This document shows positions 1 to 6,097 of a stretch of DNA of 7,642 nt, in pieces. The DNA lies in contig PUKR01000195.1 in NCBI GenBank assembly GCA_003552365.1, positions 1 through 7,642 on the forward strand, in the 5' to 3' direction. Numbering within the stretch: position 1 is the stretch's first letter; each line of letters begins with the position of its first letter. The stretch is from Syntrophomonadaceae bacterium (GTDB lineage: Bacteria; Bacillota; Dethiobacteria; DTU022). The notes beneath the pieces were generated by a model. That model was given only the letters and a program-made list of their open reading frames with translations. It did no database searches and was not told the origin of the DNA. Both the position numbers and the translations under genes were made by a program.

Positions 1-298
1 CAGTAAGGGTATCGCCAATGTAGGCGGGAGCGGTAAACTTTACTTCCTGGGACATATAAATGGTATTGGCGCCGGGCAGGTCGGTTCCCAGCACTGTAGA
101 GATTAGAGATGCGGTAAGCATTCCATGGGCGATGCGTTTTTTGAAACGACTTTTGCCGGCATACTCTTCATTGACATGGACGGGGTTAAAATCTCCTGTG
201 ATTCCGGCAAAGTTATAAATGTCTGCTTCACTGATTGTTTTGGAAAAACTGGCTTTGTCTCCTATGTTGATTTCTTCAAAAGGGCGGTCATTTACCAT
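1..298 (-). CDS. MaoC/PhaJ-like (R)-specific enoyl-CoA hydratase, N-terminal part (runs off window)
   Basis: Reading right to left from ATG at 298-296 gives 99 codons with no stop before the window edge, so the C-terminus is missing. The protein has the hot-dog-fold MaoC hydratase pattern: GDFNPVH at residues 35-41, then AHGMLTASLIS at 57-67, then VKFTAPAYIGD at 86-96. By alignment from memory with Aeromonas PhaJ, Asp36 and His41 are the catalytic pair and Ser67 matches its third active-site residue. Family members hydrate trans-2-enoyl-CoA to (R)-3-hydroxyacyl-CoA in the cytosol, in fatty-acid or polyester metabolism. The start is secure: a full AGGAGGTGA ribosome site lies at 306-314, seven bases upstream. 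The gene diverges from the metallophosphoesterase. The exact acyl substrate cannot be told; MaoC domains also serve other acyl-CoA hydratases and dehydratases. Confidence 0.9.
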   Translation of the reverse strand, partial: MVNDRPFEEINIGDKASFSKTISEADIYNFAGITGDFNPVHVNEEYAGKSRFKKRIAHGMLTASLISTVLGTDLPGANTIYMSQEVKFTAPAYIGDTLT

Positions 299-481
299 TT
301 AAGCGTCACCTCCTGGGTTTTTAGCCTGTGGCTTTATGGCTCATAATCTATATTCGCCCCCGGGTGTGGTTAATCCTTTTAAGCGACGGTTATTGGCTTT
401 GTAATTAAGACATAAAAATACAGGATCTGTTGAGCCTTGCTGGGCAGTGGCAAAAGACAACTGAAAGGATGTGACAGCATA
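299..481. promoter_or_regulatory. Divergent intergenic region, promoters not resolved
   Basis: This 183-bp gap separates the divergent hydratase and metallophosphoesterase genes, so promoters in both directions are expected. On the minus strand the best pair I can find is TTAACC and TAGATT with a 17-base spacer, each 4 of 6 to consensus. On the plus strand TTGGCT at 393-398 has no good -10 at normal spacing; the AT-rich stretch at 399-420 may supply one. None is strong enough to call on its own. Confidence 0.35.
464..474 (+). promoter_or_regulatory. Ribosome binding site deciding the GTG start at 482
   Basis: AAAGGATGTGA lies seven bases before GTG 482. It resembles AGGAGGTGA with one disturbed base. 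The upstream in-frame TTG at 437 has no comparable site, so the longer 299-residue reading is less likely. Confidence 0.65.
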
Positions 482-1336
482 GTGAAGGTATTAGCCCTGG
501 CGGATGTGCATCAATCTGAAGAGCACTGGATCATGCTTGAAGAAGCAGTAAAGAAAGAAAAACCGGCAGTAGTGGCAATTGCCGGGGACCTGCTGCCCAA
601 GCACGATGGTATTATGGCCCAGGTAGATTTTGGGCCCCGCTTAAAAAAACATGCCCGGACAATTGTGAAAACCGGGGCCGAGCTGGCGGTGATCCTCGGC
701 AATGATGACAATCACCTGTTTATCCCGGAAATGGAAGCCGGTGATCAAGAGGGGTTGTGGCATTTTGTGTCCGACCGGGTAAAAGAAATTGAAGGTTATG
801 AATTTTGCGGTTGTCCCTGGATCAGGGATTACCCATTTGCCTATAAGTACTGGGTGGCGCCTGACAGTGAAAATGAGTGTTATATAGACCCGGTTCAGCT
901 TGGACCTCCGGCGGAAATTGATAGCAGCAACGAGATAATTACCATCCCAGACCTGGAAGCTTACCTTAAAAATAAAATGCCGGTCAAGCGGTCCCTTGAA
1001 AATATGAAGCGGGTGACGAAGAATTTAAGGCGTTCAGTATGGCTGATCCATGATCCCCCGGCTTATGCCGGGCTTGATCTTTGTGCTACCGGTGATGCAG
1101 TCGGCAGTCCGGCAGTTTACAATTTTATCATGGATAATAAGCCACTGGTGACCATCCACGGCCATATCCACGAGTCTCCCAGGTATAACGGGGGTATTTG
1201 GGCAAAACAGCTCGGCGATACCTTGAGTATTCAGGCCGGGCAGTTTGAAAATGAACTTAGCTATGTAACTTTTGAGTTGAGAGGAGAAGCGGTTAGAAAC
1301 CTCAAGCATTCTTTATATGGTCCCTGGGAGCAATAA
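482..1336 (+). CDS. Calcineurin-like metallophosphoesterase
   Basis: From GTG 482 the protein is 284 residues and begins MKVLALADVHQ, the usual start of this fold. The metal-binding blocks appear in order: DVH at 8-10, GDLLP at 35-39, GNDD at 73-76, IHDPP at 189-193 and GHIH at 227-230. These should hold a two-metal centre that hydrolyses phosphate mono- or diesters. There is no signal peptide or membrane segment, so it is cytosolic. Two points are unusual: block III reads GNDD, with Asp75 where many members have the catalytic His of GNH(D/E), and a segment of about 110 residues separates blocks III and IV. An in-frame TTG at 437 would add 15 poorly family-like residues. The substrate is unknown; nucleotides, nucleic acids or small phosphoesters are all possible. 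The gene converges on the histidine phosphatase. Confidence 0.88.
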   Translation: MKVLALADVHQSEEHWIMLEEAVKKEKPAVVAIAGDLLPKHDGIMAQVDFGPRLKKHARTIVKTGAELAVILGNDDNHLFIPEMEAGDQEGLWHFVSDRVKEIEGYEFCGCPWIRDYPFAYKYWVAPDSENECYIDPVQLGPPAEIDSSNEIITIPDLEAYLKNKMPVKRSLENMKRVTKNLRRSVWLIHDPPAYAGLDLCATGDAVGSPAVYNFIMDNKPLVTIHGHIHESPRYNGGIWAKQLGDTLSIQAGQFENELSYVTFELRGEAVRNLKHSLYGPWEQ

Positions 1337-1445
1337 GCTAAATTTTCGGCCTGCCGAATATAATGTCGTTGCCATGCCGGGTAGTCTTTGTCTTTAAGGC
1401 TATAAGATAGCTAGCCGCGCAAAGCCATTTACGCAAGTGCCTGAT
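1337..1445. terminator. Convergent intergenic region with weak hairpins
   Basis: Two genes end facing each other here, so termination in both directions is expected. The sequence offers TTCGG/CCGAA (1345-1349 with 1354-1358, four-base loop) and GGCTA/TAGCC (1398-1402 with 1412-1416). Neither is followed by a clear T-run on either strand. This is therefore a weak candidate for a terminator region rather than a textbook intrinsic terminator. Confidence 0.25.
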
Positions 1446-2087
1446 TTAAAAATCTCCGGCATCCCTTTCCATATCCCGCAAGTGACAGGTATCGTTAAGC
1501 TTCACCAGGATAAAGCTCCGGTTGCTGAAAGCTAGTTCGTTCAGGCAGGCCGTATCCTGGCGTATTTTCCAGAAGCCCTGTTCACCGAGTCCCAGCAGGC
1601 GGCAAAGTAACACCTTGTTAATGGCTCGGTGGGCAAATATTATTGTATGTCCTTCCGGGTTGTTTTTAACTGCCTGGAAGATGCCTTTTTCGGCCCGGTC
1701 AGCAGCATTTTTTAAGGTTTCTCCTCCGGGGAAAATCACTTCTTCGGGATGTTTTAGCCAGGCCTGGTATAGCTCCGGGTATTTTTTTCTGATTTCTGTA
1801 AGAGGCTTTCCCTCCCACTCTCCGTAGGATATATCCAGGTATGAAGAGTCTTTGCTTATTGATATATCGTCCAGGTGCGCCGAGACTATCTCAGCCGTTT
1901 CTGTAGCTCTTTTTAAAGGGCTGGCAACCAGGACTGGATTATTTAATTCTTCATTTCGCAATGTTTTGCCCAGGGCCTCTGCCTGGCAGCGTCCAAAATC
2001 GTTCAGGGGAATATCTGCCTGGCCCCTGAATACTTCTTCCCGGTTCCATTTTGTTTGCCCGTGACGGACAAGATAGATTACTGCCAT
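1446..2087 (-). CDS. Histidine phosphatase (phosphoglycerate mutase-like / CobC-like)
   Basis: This 213-residue protein begins with YLVRHGQTKWN at residues 5-15, the signature of the histidine phosphatase superfamily. His9 is the residue that carries the phosphate and Arg8 is part of the pocket. Further expected residues are Arg60 in SPLKRATETAE, Glu90 in YGEWEG (likely acid/base) and His153 in FAHRAINKVLL. The length suits the cytosolic single-domain branch that includes alpha-ribazole phosphatase and broad-specificity phosphatases. No cobalamin genes are nearby, so a cobC assignment is not justified. The start is supported by AAGGAG at 2095-2100, seven bases before ATG. It lies 88 bp after the brkB-like gene in the same direction with no obvious terminator between, so it may be read from that promoter. 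Confidence 0.9.
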   Translation of the reverse strand: MAVIYLVRHGQTKWNREEVFRGQADIPLNDFGRCQAEALGKTLRNEELNNPVLVASPLKRATETAEIVSAHLDDISISKDSSYLDISYGEWEGKPLTEIRKKYPELYQAWLKHPEEVIFPGGETLKNAADRAEKGIFQAVKNNPEGHTIIFAHRAINKVLLCRLLGLGEQGFWKIRQDTACLNELAFSNRSFILVKLNDTCHLRDMERDAGDF

Positions 2088-2175
2088 GTTTATTCTCCTT
2101 TTGGCCTAATTATTCCCCAAACAGCAGCTGCAACTTAGCTTCAATCAGGGTTCATCAGGCTTCTTAAAATACCAG

Positions 2176-3510
2176 TTATAAATCTTTTAACAGTTTATTA
2201 TGGTTAGATTTCTCGATTAGGCTATAAAACTCTTCCAGGGAACTTTTTATTGTTTCCAGGGTGGGGGAAGGTTTGGCGACAAGCCTGTCCGTCCCATTGT
2301 GTTCCAGGCGTTCCAGGGCCATTTTGATACTGATCATATTTGGGTCCACGGCCGGCTGGTAGGCACTTTCCTTGGAGTGTTCTGTCCTGGTTTCACTGAC
2401 CAGGTTTACAGCACCCAGATCGTTTAACAGCTTTCGTACCATGGTGTTAGGAATTTGCAGGGCACTTGAAATTTGTTTGGGAGTAACCGGTTTTTCACCT
2501 TTTTTAAAGTTTCGCACCACCAGGTGAAGGATATAGATGGCAAGTATTTTTTTATTGAAGGGGCTAATATTCCTGGTTTCTGTTTCAAATTCATAACTTT
2601 CCACGTGGTGGTTGGCAAAAGAAAGTTCTGCTCCGAAAAGAATTACGACCCAGCTTGCTTGCATCCAGACCATCAAAAGCGGCAGGGCGGCAAGGGAGCC
2701 GTACATAGTGCCGTAGCGTGCGGCGCCGATTTGAAAGGTCACGTAACCCCACTGGATTAACTGGAATATTGTTCCCGCAACCACTCCCGCAATCAAGGCC
2801 GAGGAAAATTGAACCCTGGTGTTGGGCATTACCATGTAAAGCAGGGTAAAAAGGCTCCAGATCAGAATATAGGGAATCAGCTGGACAAAAATTAGCAAGA
2901 GCGGGTTTAAGATGGCAATGCTTATTTGCTCAATCCGGGTGGTGAGGTAAACTGTGGTCACTCCGGATATAACAAAAAGCAGGGGGGCGATAAACATCAT
3001 CGCGAAATAGTCGCTGATTTTGCGGGATAATGGCCTCCCTCTTTTTACCTGCCAAATTTCGTTAAATGACTTTTCGATATTGGATAATAGCATGGTTACC
3101 GTATACATGAGGAGGAGTAAACCGAAGATCGCTACAGTGCCCCTGTGAATCTCCTGAAGTAGAGTCTCACTTAGTTCCATGATCCAGAAGTATACTTCTT
3201 CTTGACCGGCCAAGGCTTCTTTTAACTGTCTTTCCAGGTACATTTCCAGGCCAAAGCCCTGGGCAATGCCGAATGACAGGGTAGCAAAGGGGACTATGCT
3301 TAAAAGCGAATAAAAGGTGAGGGCGGGGGCTCTCAGCAAAAGGTTGTCTTCCTTAACGCCCCGGAAAGCAATAATTAATATCCGCAGCTGATTAAGCAGG
3401 AAGCTTTTACCCGGCGATAAACTTTTTAACGGGATCTGCCAAATTCCGACCGTTAGAAAATGGACGGTTTTTTTTATAATATGAAGGTATCGATGGATTG
3501 TTTTTTTCAT
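2176..3510 (-). CDS. BrkB/YihY family inner-membrane protein with C-terminal winged-helix-like domain
   Basis: This 444-residue protein has about six membrane segments, near residues 64-84, 124-143, 170-190, 198-222, 235-256 and 277-297. Family marks are LRAPALTFYSLLSIVP at 59-74, YGSLAALPLLMVWM at 270-283 and GAELSFA at 293-299. The family was once called ribonuclease BN, a name since shown to belong to another protein; its role is still unclear, with transport or envelope functions proposed. Residues 317 to about 395 form a soluble domain with a winged-helix look, including TPKQISSALQIPNTMVRKLL at 343-362, as in DNA-binding helix-turn-helix segments. The last 50 residues are helical. No clear ribosome site precedes ATG 3510, but a good promoter upstream fits this start. 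The histidine phosphatase follows. Confidence 0.88.
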   Translation of the reverse strand: MKKTIHRYLHIIKKTVHFLTVGIWQIPLKSLSPGKSFLLNQLRILIIAFRGVKEDNLLLRAPALTFYSLLSIVPFATLSFGIAQGFGLEMYLERQLKEALAGQEEVYFWIMELSETLLQEIHRGTVAIFGLLLLMYTVTMLLSNIEKSFNEIWQVKRGRPLSRKISDYFAMMFIAPLLFVISGVTTVYLTTRIEQISIAILNPLLLIFVQLIPYILIWSLFTLLYMVMPNTRVQFSSALIAGVVAGTIFQLIQWGYVTFQIGAARYGTMYGSLAALPLLMVWMQASWVVILFGAELSFANHHVESYEFETETRNISPFNKKILAIYILHLVVRNFKKGEKPVTPKQISSALQIPNTMVRKLLNDLGAVNLVSETRTEHSKESAYQPAVDPNMISIKMALERLEHNGTDRLVAKPSPTLETIKSSLEEFYSLIEKSNHNKLLKDL

Positions 3511-3565
3511 AGTTTACCGGGCAGGCTGTGATTTAAACATGTAAAACCTGCTTATTGTTGCCGAA

Positions 3566-3594
3566 ATGCTAACACGCTTAATTCTAACTGTCAA
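3566..3594 (-). promoter_or_regulatory. Sigma-70-type promoter for the brkB-like gene
   Basis: On the minus strand TTGACA (3594-3589) is a perfect -35 box. It is followed by a 17-base spacer and TAGCAT (3571-3566), 4 of 6 to TATAAT. Transcription would start near 3559, giving a leader of about 50 bases before ATG 3510. A 7-bp inverted repeat, CCTGCTT at 3547-3553 and AAGCAGG at 3593-3599, brackets it. Confidence 0.65.
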
Positions 3595-3673
3595 GCAGGG
3601 ACCCTTTGTTCTTCGTAAATGCCGCCAGTCGTGTGAGCTTTGGGTGCTTTGGCAGCGCTGAATTTTATTAATA

Positions 3674-3711
3674 AATTATCATTTAATGCTCAGCAGGCAC
3701 AATTATCATTT
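3674..3711. repeat. Pair of 11-bp direct repeats
   Basis: AATTATCATTT occurs at 3674-3684 and again at 3701-3711, 27 bp apart, in the AT-rich gap between the symporter stop and the brkB promoter. Read on the minus strand each copy contains TGATAAT, the same as one half of a Fur-family 7-1-7 box, but neither copy has the matching second half. It may be a regulator site or chance in AT-rich DNA. Confidence 0.4.
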
Positions 3712-3727
3712 TTATGGTTAATAGTTT

Positions 3728-3753
3728 CGCTTTAAGCTGTTTTTTGTAAAGCG
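3728..3753 (-). terminator. Weak hairpin after the symporter stop
   Basis: CGCTTTA (3728-3734) and TAAAGCG (3747-3753) pair over a 12-base loop, starting one base after the symporter stop codon. On the coding strand no T-run follows, so it is at best a weak terminator or a 3'-end stabilising stem. Confidence 0.25.
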
Positions 3754-3754
3754 T

Positions 3755-5308
3755 TTAATTTATACTGATTCCCCAGGTTAGGGGCAGCCACAGGTAAAGG
3801 ATAAGCGGGAGCAGTAAAATTGTGATCAAAGTTATCCCCAGCCCTACCCGGGCCATTTTTTCAATCGGAACATAGCCGCTGCTGAAAATAACAGCGTTAG
3901 GCGGGGTAGCCACGGGAAGAATAAAAGCAAATGAAGCTGCTGAGGTGGCTACGATCATAAATCCAAGGGGATGGATGGCCATAGCCCCGGCCATAGCGAT
4001 CATTACCGGCAAGATCATCGATACGGTGCCGGTGTTGGAGGTTATATTGGAAAGAAATACTACCAGGGCGAAGATACCGAAGATAACCAGCAGCGGCGGG
4101 GTATCCTGCAGAATTGCCAGCTGTTGGCCGAGCCATTCGGTAAGCCCCGATTCCTCAAAACTACCGGCAATGGCGATGCCCCCACCAAAAAGAATCAGTA
4201 TGCCCCAGGGTATTTTTACTGCGCTGTCCCAGTCTAAAATGAAAGTTCCCCTGTTAAAATCAGAGGGCAGGATGAACAGGATCAAGGCCCCGGCAATAGC
4301 GATCATTGAGTCGTTTAAGGCCGGCAAGAGTTCTTCAAAAATTAAGCCGCGGGTGATCCATCCCAGGGCTACCAGGGAAAAAACCGCGAGTACCTTCTTT
4401 TCTTCCGCTTTCATCGGGCCGAGCTGTTTTATTTCGTTTTCTATAATACTGGCGTCTGCCACCAGTTCTTTAATTTTATCCAGTTTAAAGTATTTTACCA
4501 GGTAAAACCAGGCGACAATGATGAAGACCATGGCCAGGGGGAATCCAAAAATTATCCAGTCTAAAAATGATATGTCAGTTTCCAGGGAACTTTCGGCAAC
4601 TGAAGCGAAAATTGCATTTGGAGGAGTTCCAATCAGGGTGCCCATGCCCCCTATGGAAGCAGAATAAGCAATCCCTAGCATCAGGGCTGTCCCAAAGGCG
4701 AATTTACCCGCCTCTACCTCAATTTCTAAATTTTGTTCTTTAATTATTCGGGCCAGTTGCAGGATCACGGCCAATCCCACCGGCATGAGCATCATCGAAG
4801 TGGCCGTGTTGCTGATCCACATGGATAGAAAGCCGGTGGCCAGCATGAACCCAAAAATAAGGCGGGTTGGTTTAGGACCCATTGCTTTAACTATGGTTAA
4901 GGCAATTCTGCGGTGCAGGTTCCAACGCTGCATAGCGGCAGCGATTATAAAACCGCCCAGGAAAAGGAATACGATTGAATCGGCGTAACCCACCGCTGTA
5001 TCTCTAAACTCCATCACCCCGGTTAATGGAAACAGCAGCAGGGGAAGCATAGAAGTCGCGGGAATGGGCACCGCCTCGGTAAGCCACCATATGGCAATCC
5101 ACCCGGTGGAGGCTAAAGCATTTCTCATCGGGAGGCTAAAGGATTCGCTTACAGGTAAAAAGGCCAGGCATAGTAAGAAAAATAAGGGGCCTGCAAGCAG
5201 GCCGATTTTTTTTCGCCGGGGGTATTCCTGCTGTTCCTTACCTGCCTCACCCAGTACGGATTCTTTTAGTTTTTCCTGGTCAACTTTTTGCTCCTGGTTG
5301 TTTTTCAT
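3755..5308 (-). CDS. SLC13/DASS family sodium:anion symporter
   Basis: This 517-residue integral membrane protein has a charged cytosolic N-tail of about 34 residues and then many hydrophobic segments. Both SNT motifs that form the sodium and substrate sites in this family are present: WISNTAT at 164-170 and NITSNTGT at 421-428. Near the second, ASFAFILPVATPPNAVI at 458-474 closely follows the sodium:sulfate symporter signature. GTLIGTPPNAIF at 223-234 is the matching element of the first repeat, so the inverted-repeat fold is complete. Members import C4-dicarboxylates, citrate or sulfate with sodium; the sequence alone does not settle which, though a dicarboxylate is most usual for bacterial proteins like this. 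GAGG at 5314-5317, five bases before ATG, supports the start. It is probably transcribed on its own. Confidence 0.92.
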   Translation of the reverse strand: MKNNQEQKVDQEKLKESVLGEAGKEQQEYPRRKKIGLLAGPLFFLLCLAFLPVSESFSLPMRNALASTGWIAIWWLTEAVPIPATSMLPLLLFPLTGVMEFRDTAVGYADSIVFLFLGGFIIAAAMQRWNLHRRIALTIVKAMGPKPTRLIFGFMLATGFLSMWISNTATSMMLMPVGLAVILQLARIIKEQNLEIEVEAGKFAFGTALMLGIAYSASIGGMGTLIGTPPNAIFASVAESSLETDISFLDWIIFGFPLAMVFIIVAWFYLVKYFKLDKIKELVADASIIENEIKQLGPMKAEEKKVLAVFSLVALGWITRGLIFEELLPALNDSMIAIAGALILFILPSDFNRGTFILDWDSAVKIPWGILILFGGGIAIAGSFEESGLTEWLGQQLAILQDTPPLLVIFGIFALVVFLSNITSNTGTVSMILPVMIAMAGAMAIHPLGFMIVATSAASFAFILPVATPPNAVIFSSGYVPIEKMARVGLGITLITILLLPLILYLWLPLTWGISIN

Positions 5309-5377
5309 AGCAGCCTCGTTTTCCAGCTAGTAATTAACAGTATTTCGCTTTAAATAATTCGGGTTTTAACCGTAGTA

Positions 5378-5405
5378 ATTTTAACATAAAACAACTCACG
5401 GTAAA
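5378..5405 (-). promoter_or_regulatory. Possible promoter for the symporter gene
   Basis: On the minus strand TTTACC (5405-5400, 4 of 6) and TAAAAT (5383-5378, 5 of 6) stand 16 bases apart. The leader would be about 60 bases. The -35 box and spacer lie inside the 44-bp palindrome at 5387-5430, so a protein bound there would cover the promoter. AT-rich DNA makes chance matches easy. Confidence 0.35.
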
Positions 5406-5430
5406 AATATTTTTCCCGGGAGTTGTTTTA
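5387..5430. repeat. 44-bp near-perfect palindrome (bidirectional terminator or operator)
   Basis: The outer arms TAAAACAACTC (5387-5397) and GAGTTGTTTTA (5420-5430) are exact inverses. Inside them CGG pairs with CCG and the centre is AAAAATATTTTT. Only two positions per 22-base arm mismatch. As RNA either strand would form a stem with an A-rich 5' side and a TTGTTTTA-type 3' tract, which fits a bidirectional intrinsic terminator for the upstream PEBP unit. The A/T-rich symmetric centre and the overlap with a possible symporter promoter also fit an operator. Confidence 0.6.
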
Positions 5431-5459
5431 TACTAAGCAGATTTCATTTTTGCCAGTTA

Positions 5460-5542
5460 CAGCTCAGCCGTACCGGATTCTGGGCGCCCGCCATTTCCTG
5501 TGATGAACCATAATCGGTCCAATATGCAGCACGGCTGAGGTG
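5460..5542. repeat. Nested inverted repeat, candidate structured RNA
   Basis: Perfect 9-bp arms CTCAGCCGT (5463-5471) and ACGGCTGAG (5531-5539) enclose a second pair, ACCGGATT (5472-5479) with AATCGGT (5512-5518), which pairs with one bulged base. The second stem starts directly next to the first on one side, so the two could stack into a helix of about 16 bp with a 12-base bulge and a loop of about 32 bases. The segment looks richer in G+C than the AT-rich DNA beside it and contains GGGCGCCC at 5482-5489. I do not recognise a known riboswitch or small-RNA class. It could be a 3' element of the PEBP transcript, a leader element of the symporter gene, or a small repeat. Confidence 0.35.
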
Positions 5543-5578
5543 ACACTTTTACCGTTGCATTGTTGCACAGTACAAAAA

Positions 5579-6055
5579 TCAACCGCGTTCATAGGTGCCT
5601 ACCAGGCGGTTCATTCCGATCACGTGAGGCTCAATACGTTCTAACAACTGCCAAAGAGTTAAGCCTGCTTCCAGGTTTAATTCTTTGTCCAGGGCTAAAA
5701 CCCAAAAGAAATAGTGATGCTTGCCGTGTCCTTCGGGTGGCATTGGGCCCATGTATCCTTCTTTTTTAGCGTCATTTATTCCGGTGGTGAAATCTTTGCT
5801 GCCTTCCGGCAGCTTTGTTTCTGAAGCTGGGATGTTATAGAGGACCCAGTGGACAAATCCGTAACTGCCCGGTGAAACTAACGGTGCATCCGGGTCGTGG
5901 CAGATGATGGCATAAGACCCTGTGCCTTCCGGAGCGTTAACCCATTCCAATGCCGGTGAAACATCTTCTCCTTCCCCGGTATGTTTTTGCGGGATTTTCC
6001 CCAGGTGCTCAAATGCCGGACTTTTTAACTGCAGTTTGGAAAGAGCAAAACCCAT
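5579..6055 (-). CDS. YbhB/YbcL-type PEBP (Raf kinase inhibitor-like) protein
   Basis: From ATG 6055 the protein is 158 residues, the usual length of bacterial phosphatidylethanolamine-binding-like proteins. Signatures are HDPDAP at 53-58, VHWVLYNIP at 68-76 and GPMPPEGHGKHHYFFWVLALD at 103-123, which line the conserved anion-binding pocket; the C-terminus LVGTYERG is also typical. No signal peptide is seen, so it is cytosolic. The bacterial role is poorly known; the eukaryotic kinase-inhibitor function should not be assumed. An upstream in-frame ATG at 6064 would add three residues but overlaps the ribosome site. The gene starts 42 bp after the acidic lipoprotein gene in the same direction with no terminator between, suggesting one transcript. 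Confidence 0.9.
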   Translation of the reverse strand: MGFALSKLQLKSPAFEHLGKIPQKHTGEGEDVSPALEWVNAPEGTGSYAIICHDPDAPLVSPGSYGFVHWVLYNIPASETKLPEGSKDFTTGINDAKKEGYMGPMPPEGHGKHHYFFWVLALDKELNLEAGLTLWQLLERIEPHVIGMNRLVGTYERG

Positions 6056-6063
6056 CACAACCA

Positions 6064-6072
6064 TCCTTTCTT
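6064..6072 (-). promoter_or_regulatory. Ribosome binding site deciding the PEBP start
   Basis: AAGAAAGGA on the minus strand ends eight bases before ATG 6055, a normal spacing. The earlier ATG at 6064 shares its A with this site, so it cannot use it. Confidence 0.6.
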
Positions 6073-6097
6073 AATAGTATTAGTCCACATCAGCCTT

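Noticed and set aside
125..346. 73-codon plus-strand open frame over the hydratase start
   Set aside because: It is antisense to the MaoC-like gene and its promoter region, with no signature of its own.
2140..2160. Near-repeat TCAATCAGGG / TTCATCAGGC between the brkB-like and histidine phosphatase genes
   Set aside because: Only two imperfect 10-base units; easily chance, and no function is suggested by position.
3945..4505. 186-codon plus-strand open frame opposite the symporter
   Set aside because: It lies wholly antisense to a complete SLC13 gene, is low in complexity (Ser, Ile, Lys rich) and has no family signature; it is a shadow of the opposite strand.
5465..5511. Short minus-strand frame MVHHRKWRAPRIRYG ending in TGA, considered as a possible selenocysteine peptide
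   Set aside because: The TGA falls inside the inverted repeat, but there is no ribosome site, the frame ends soon after and no selenoprotein context is present.
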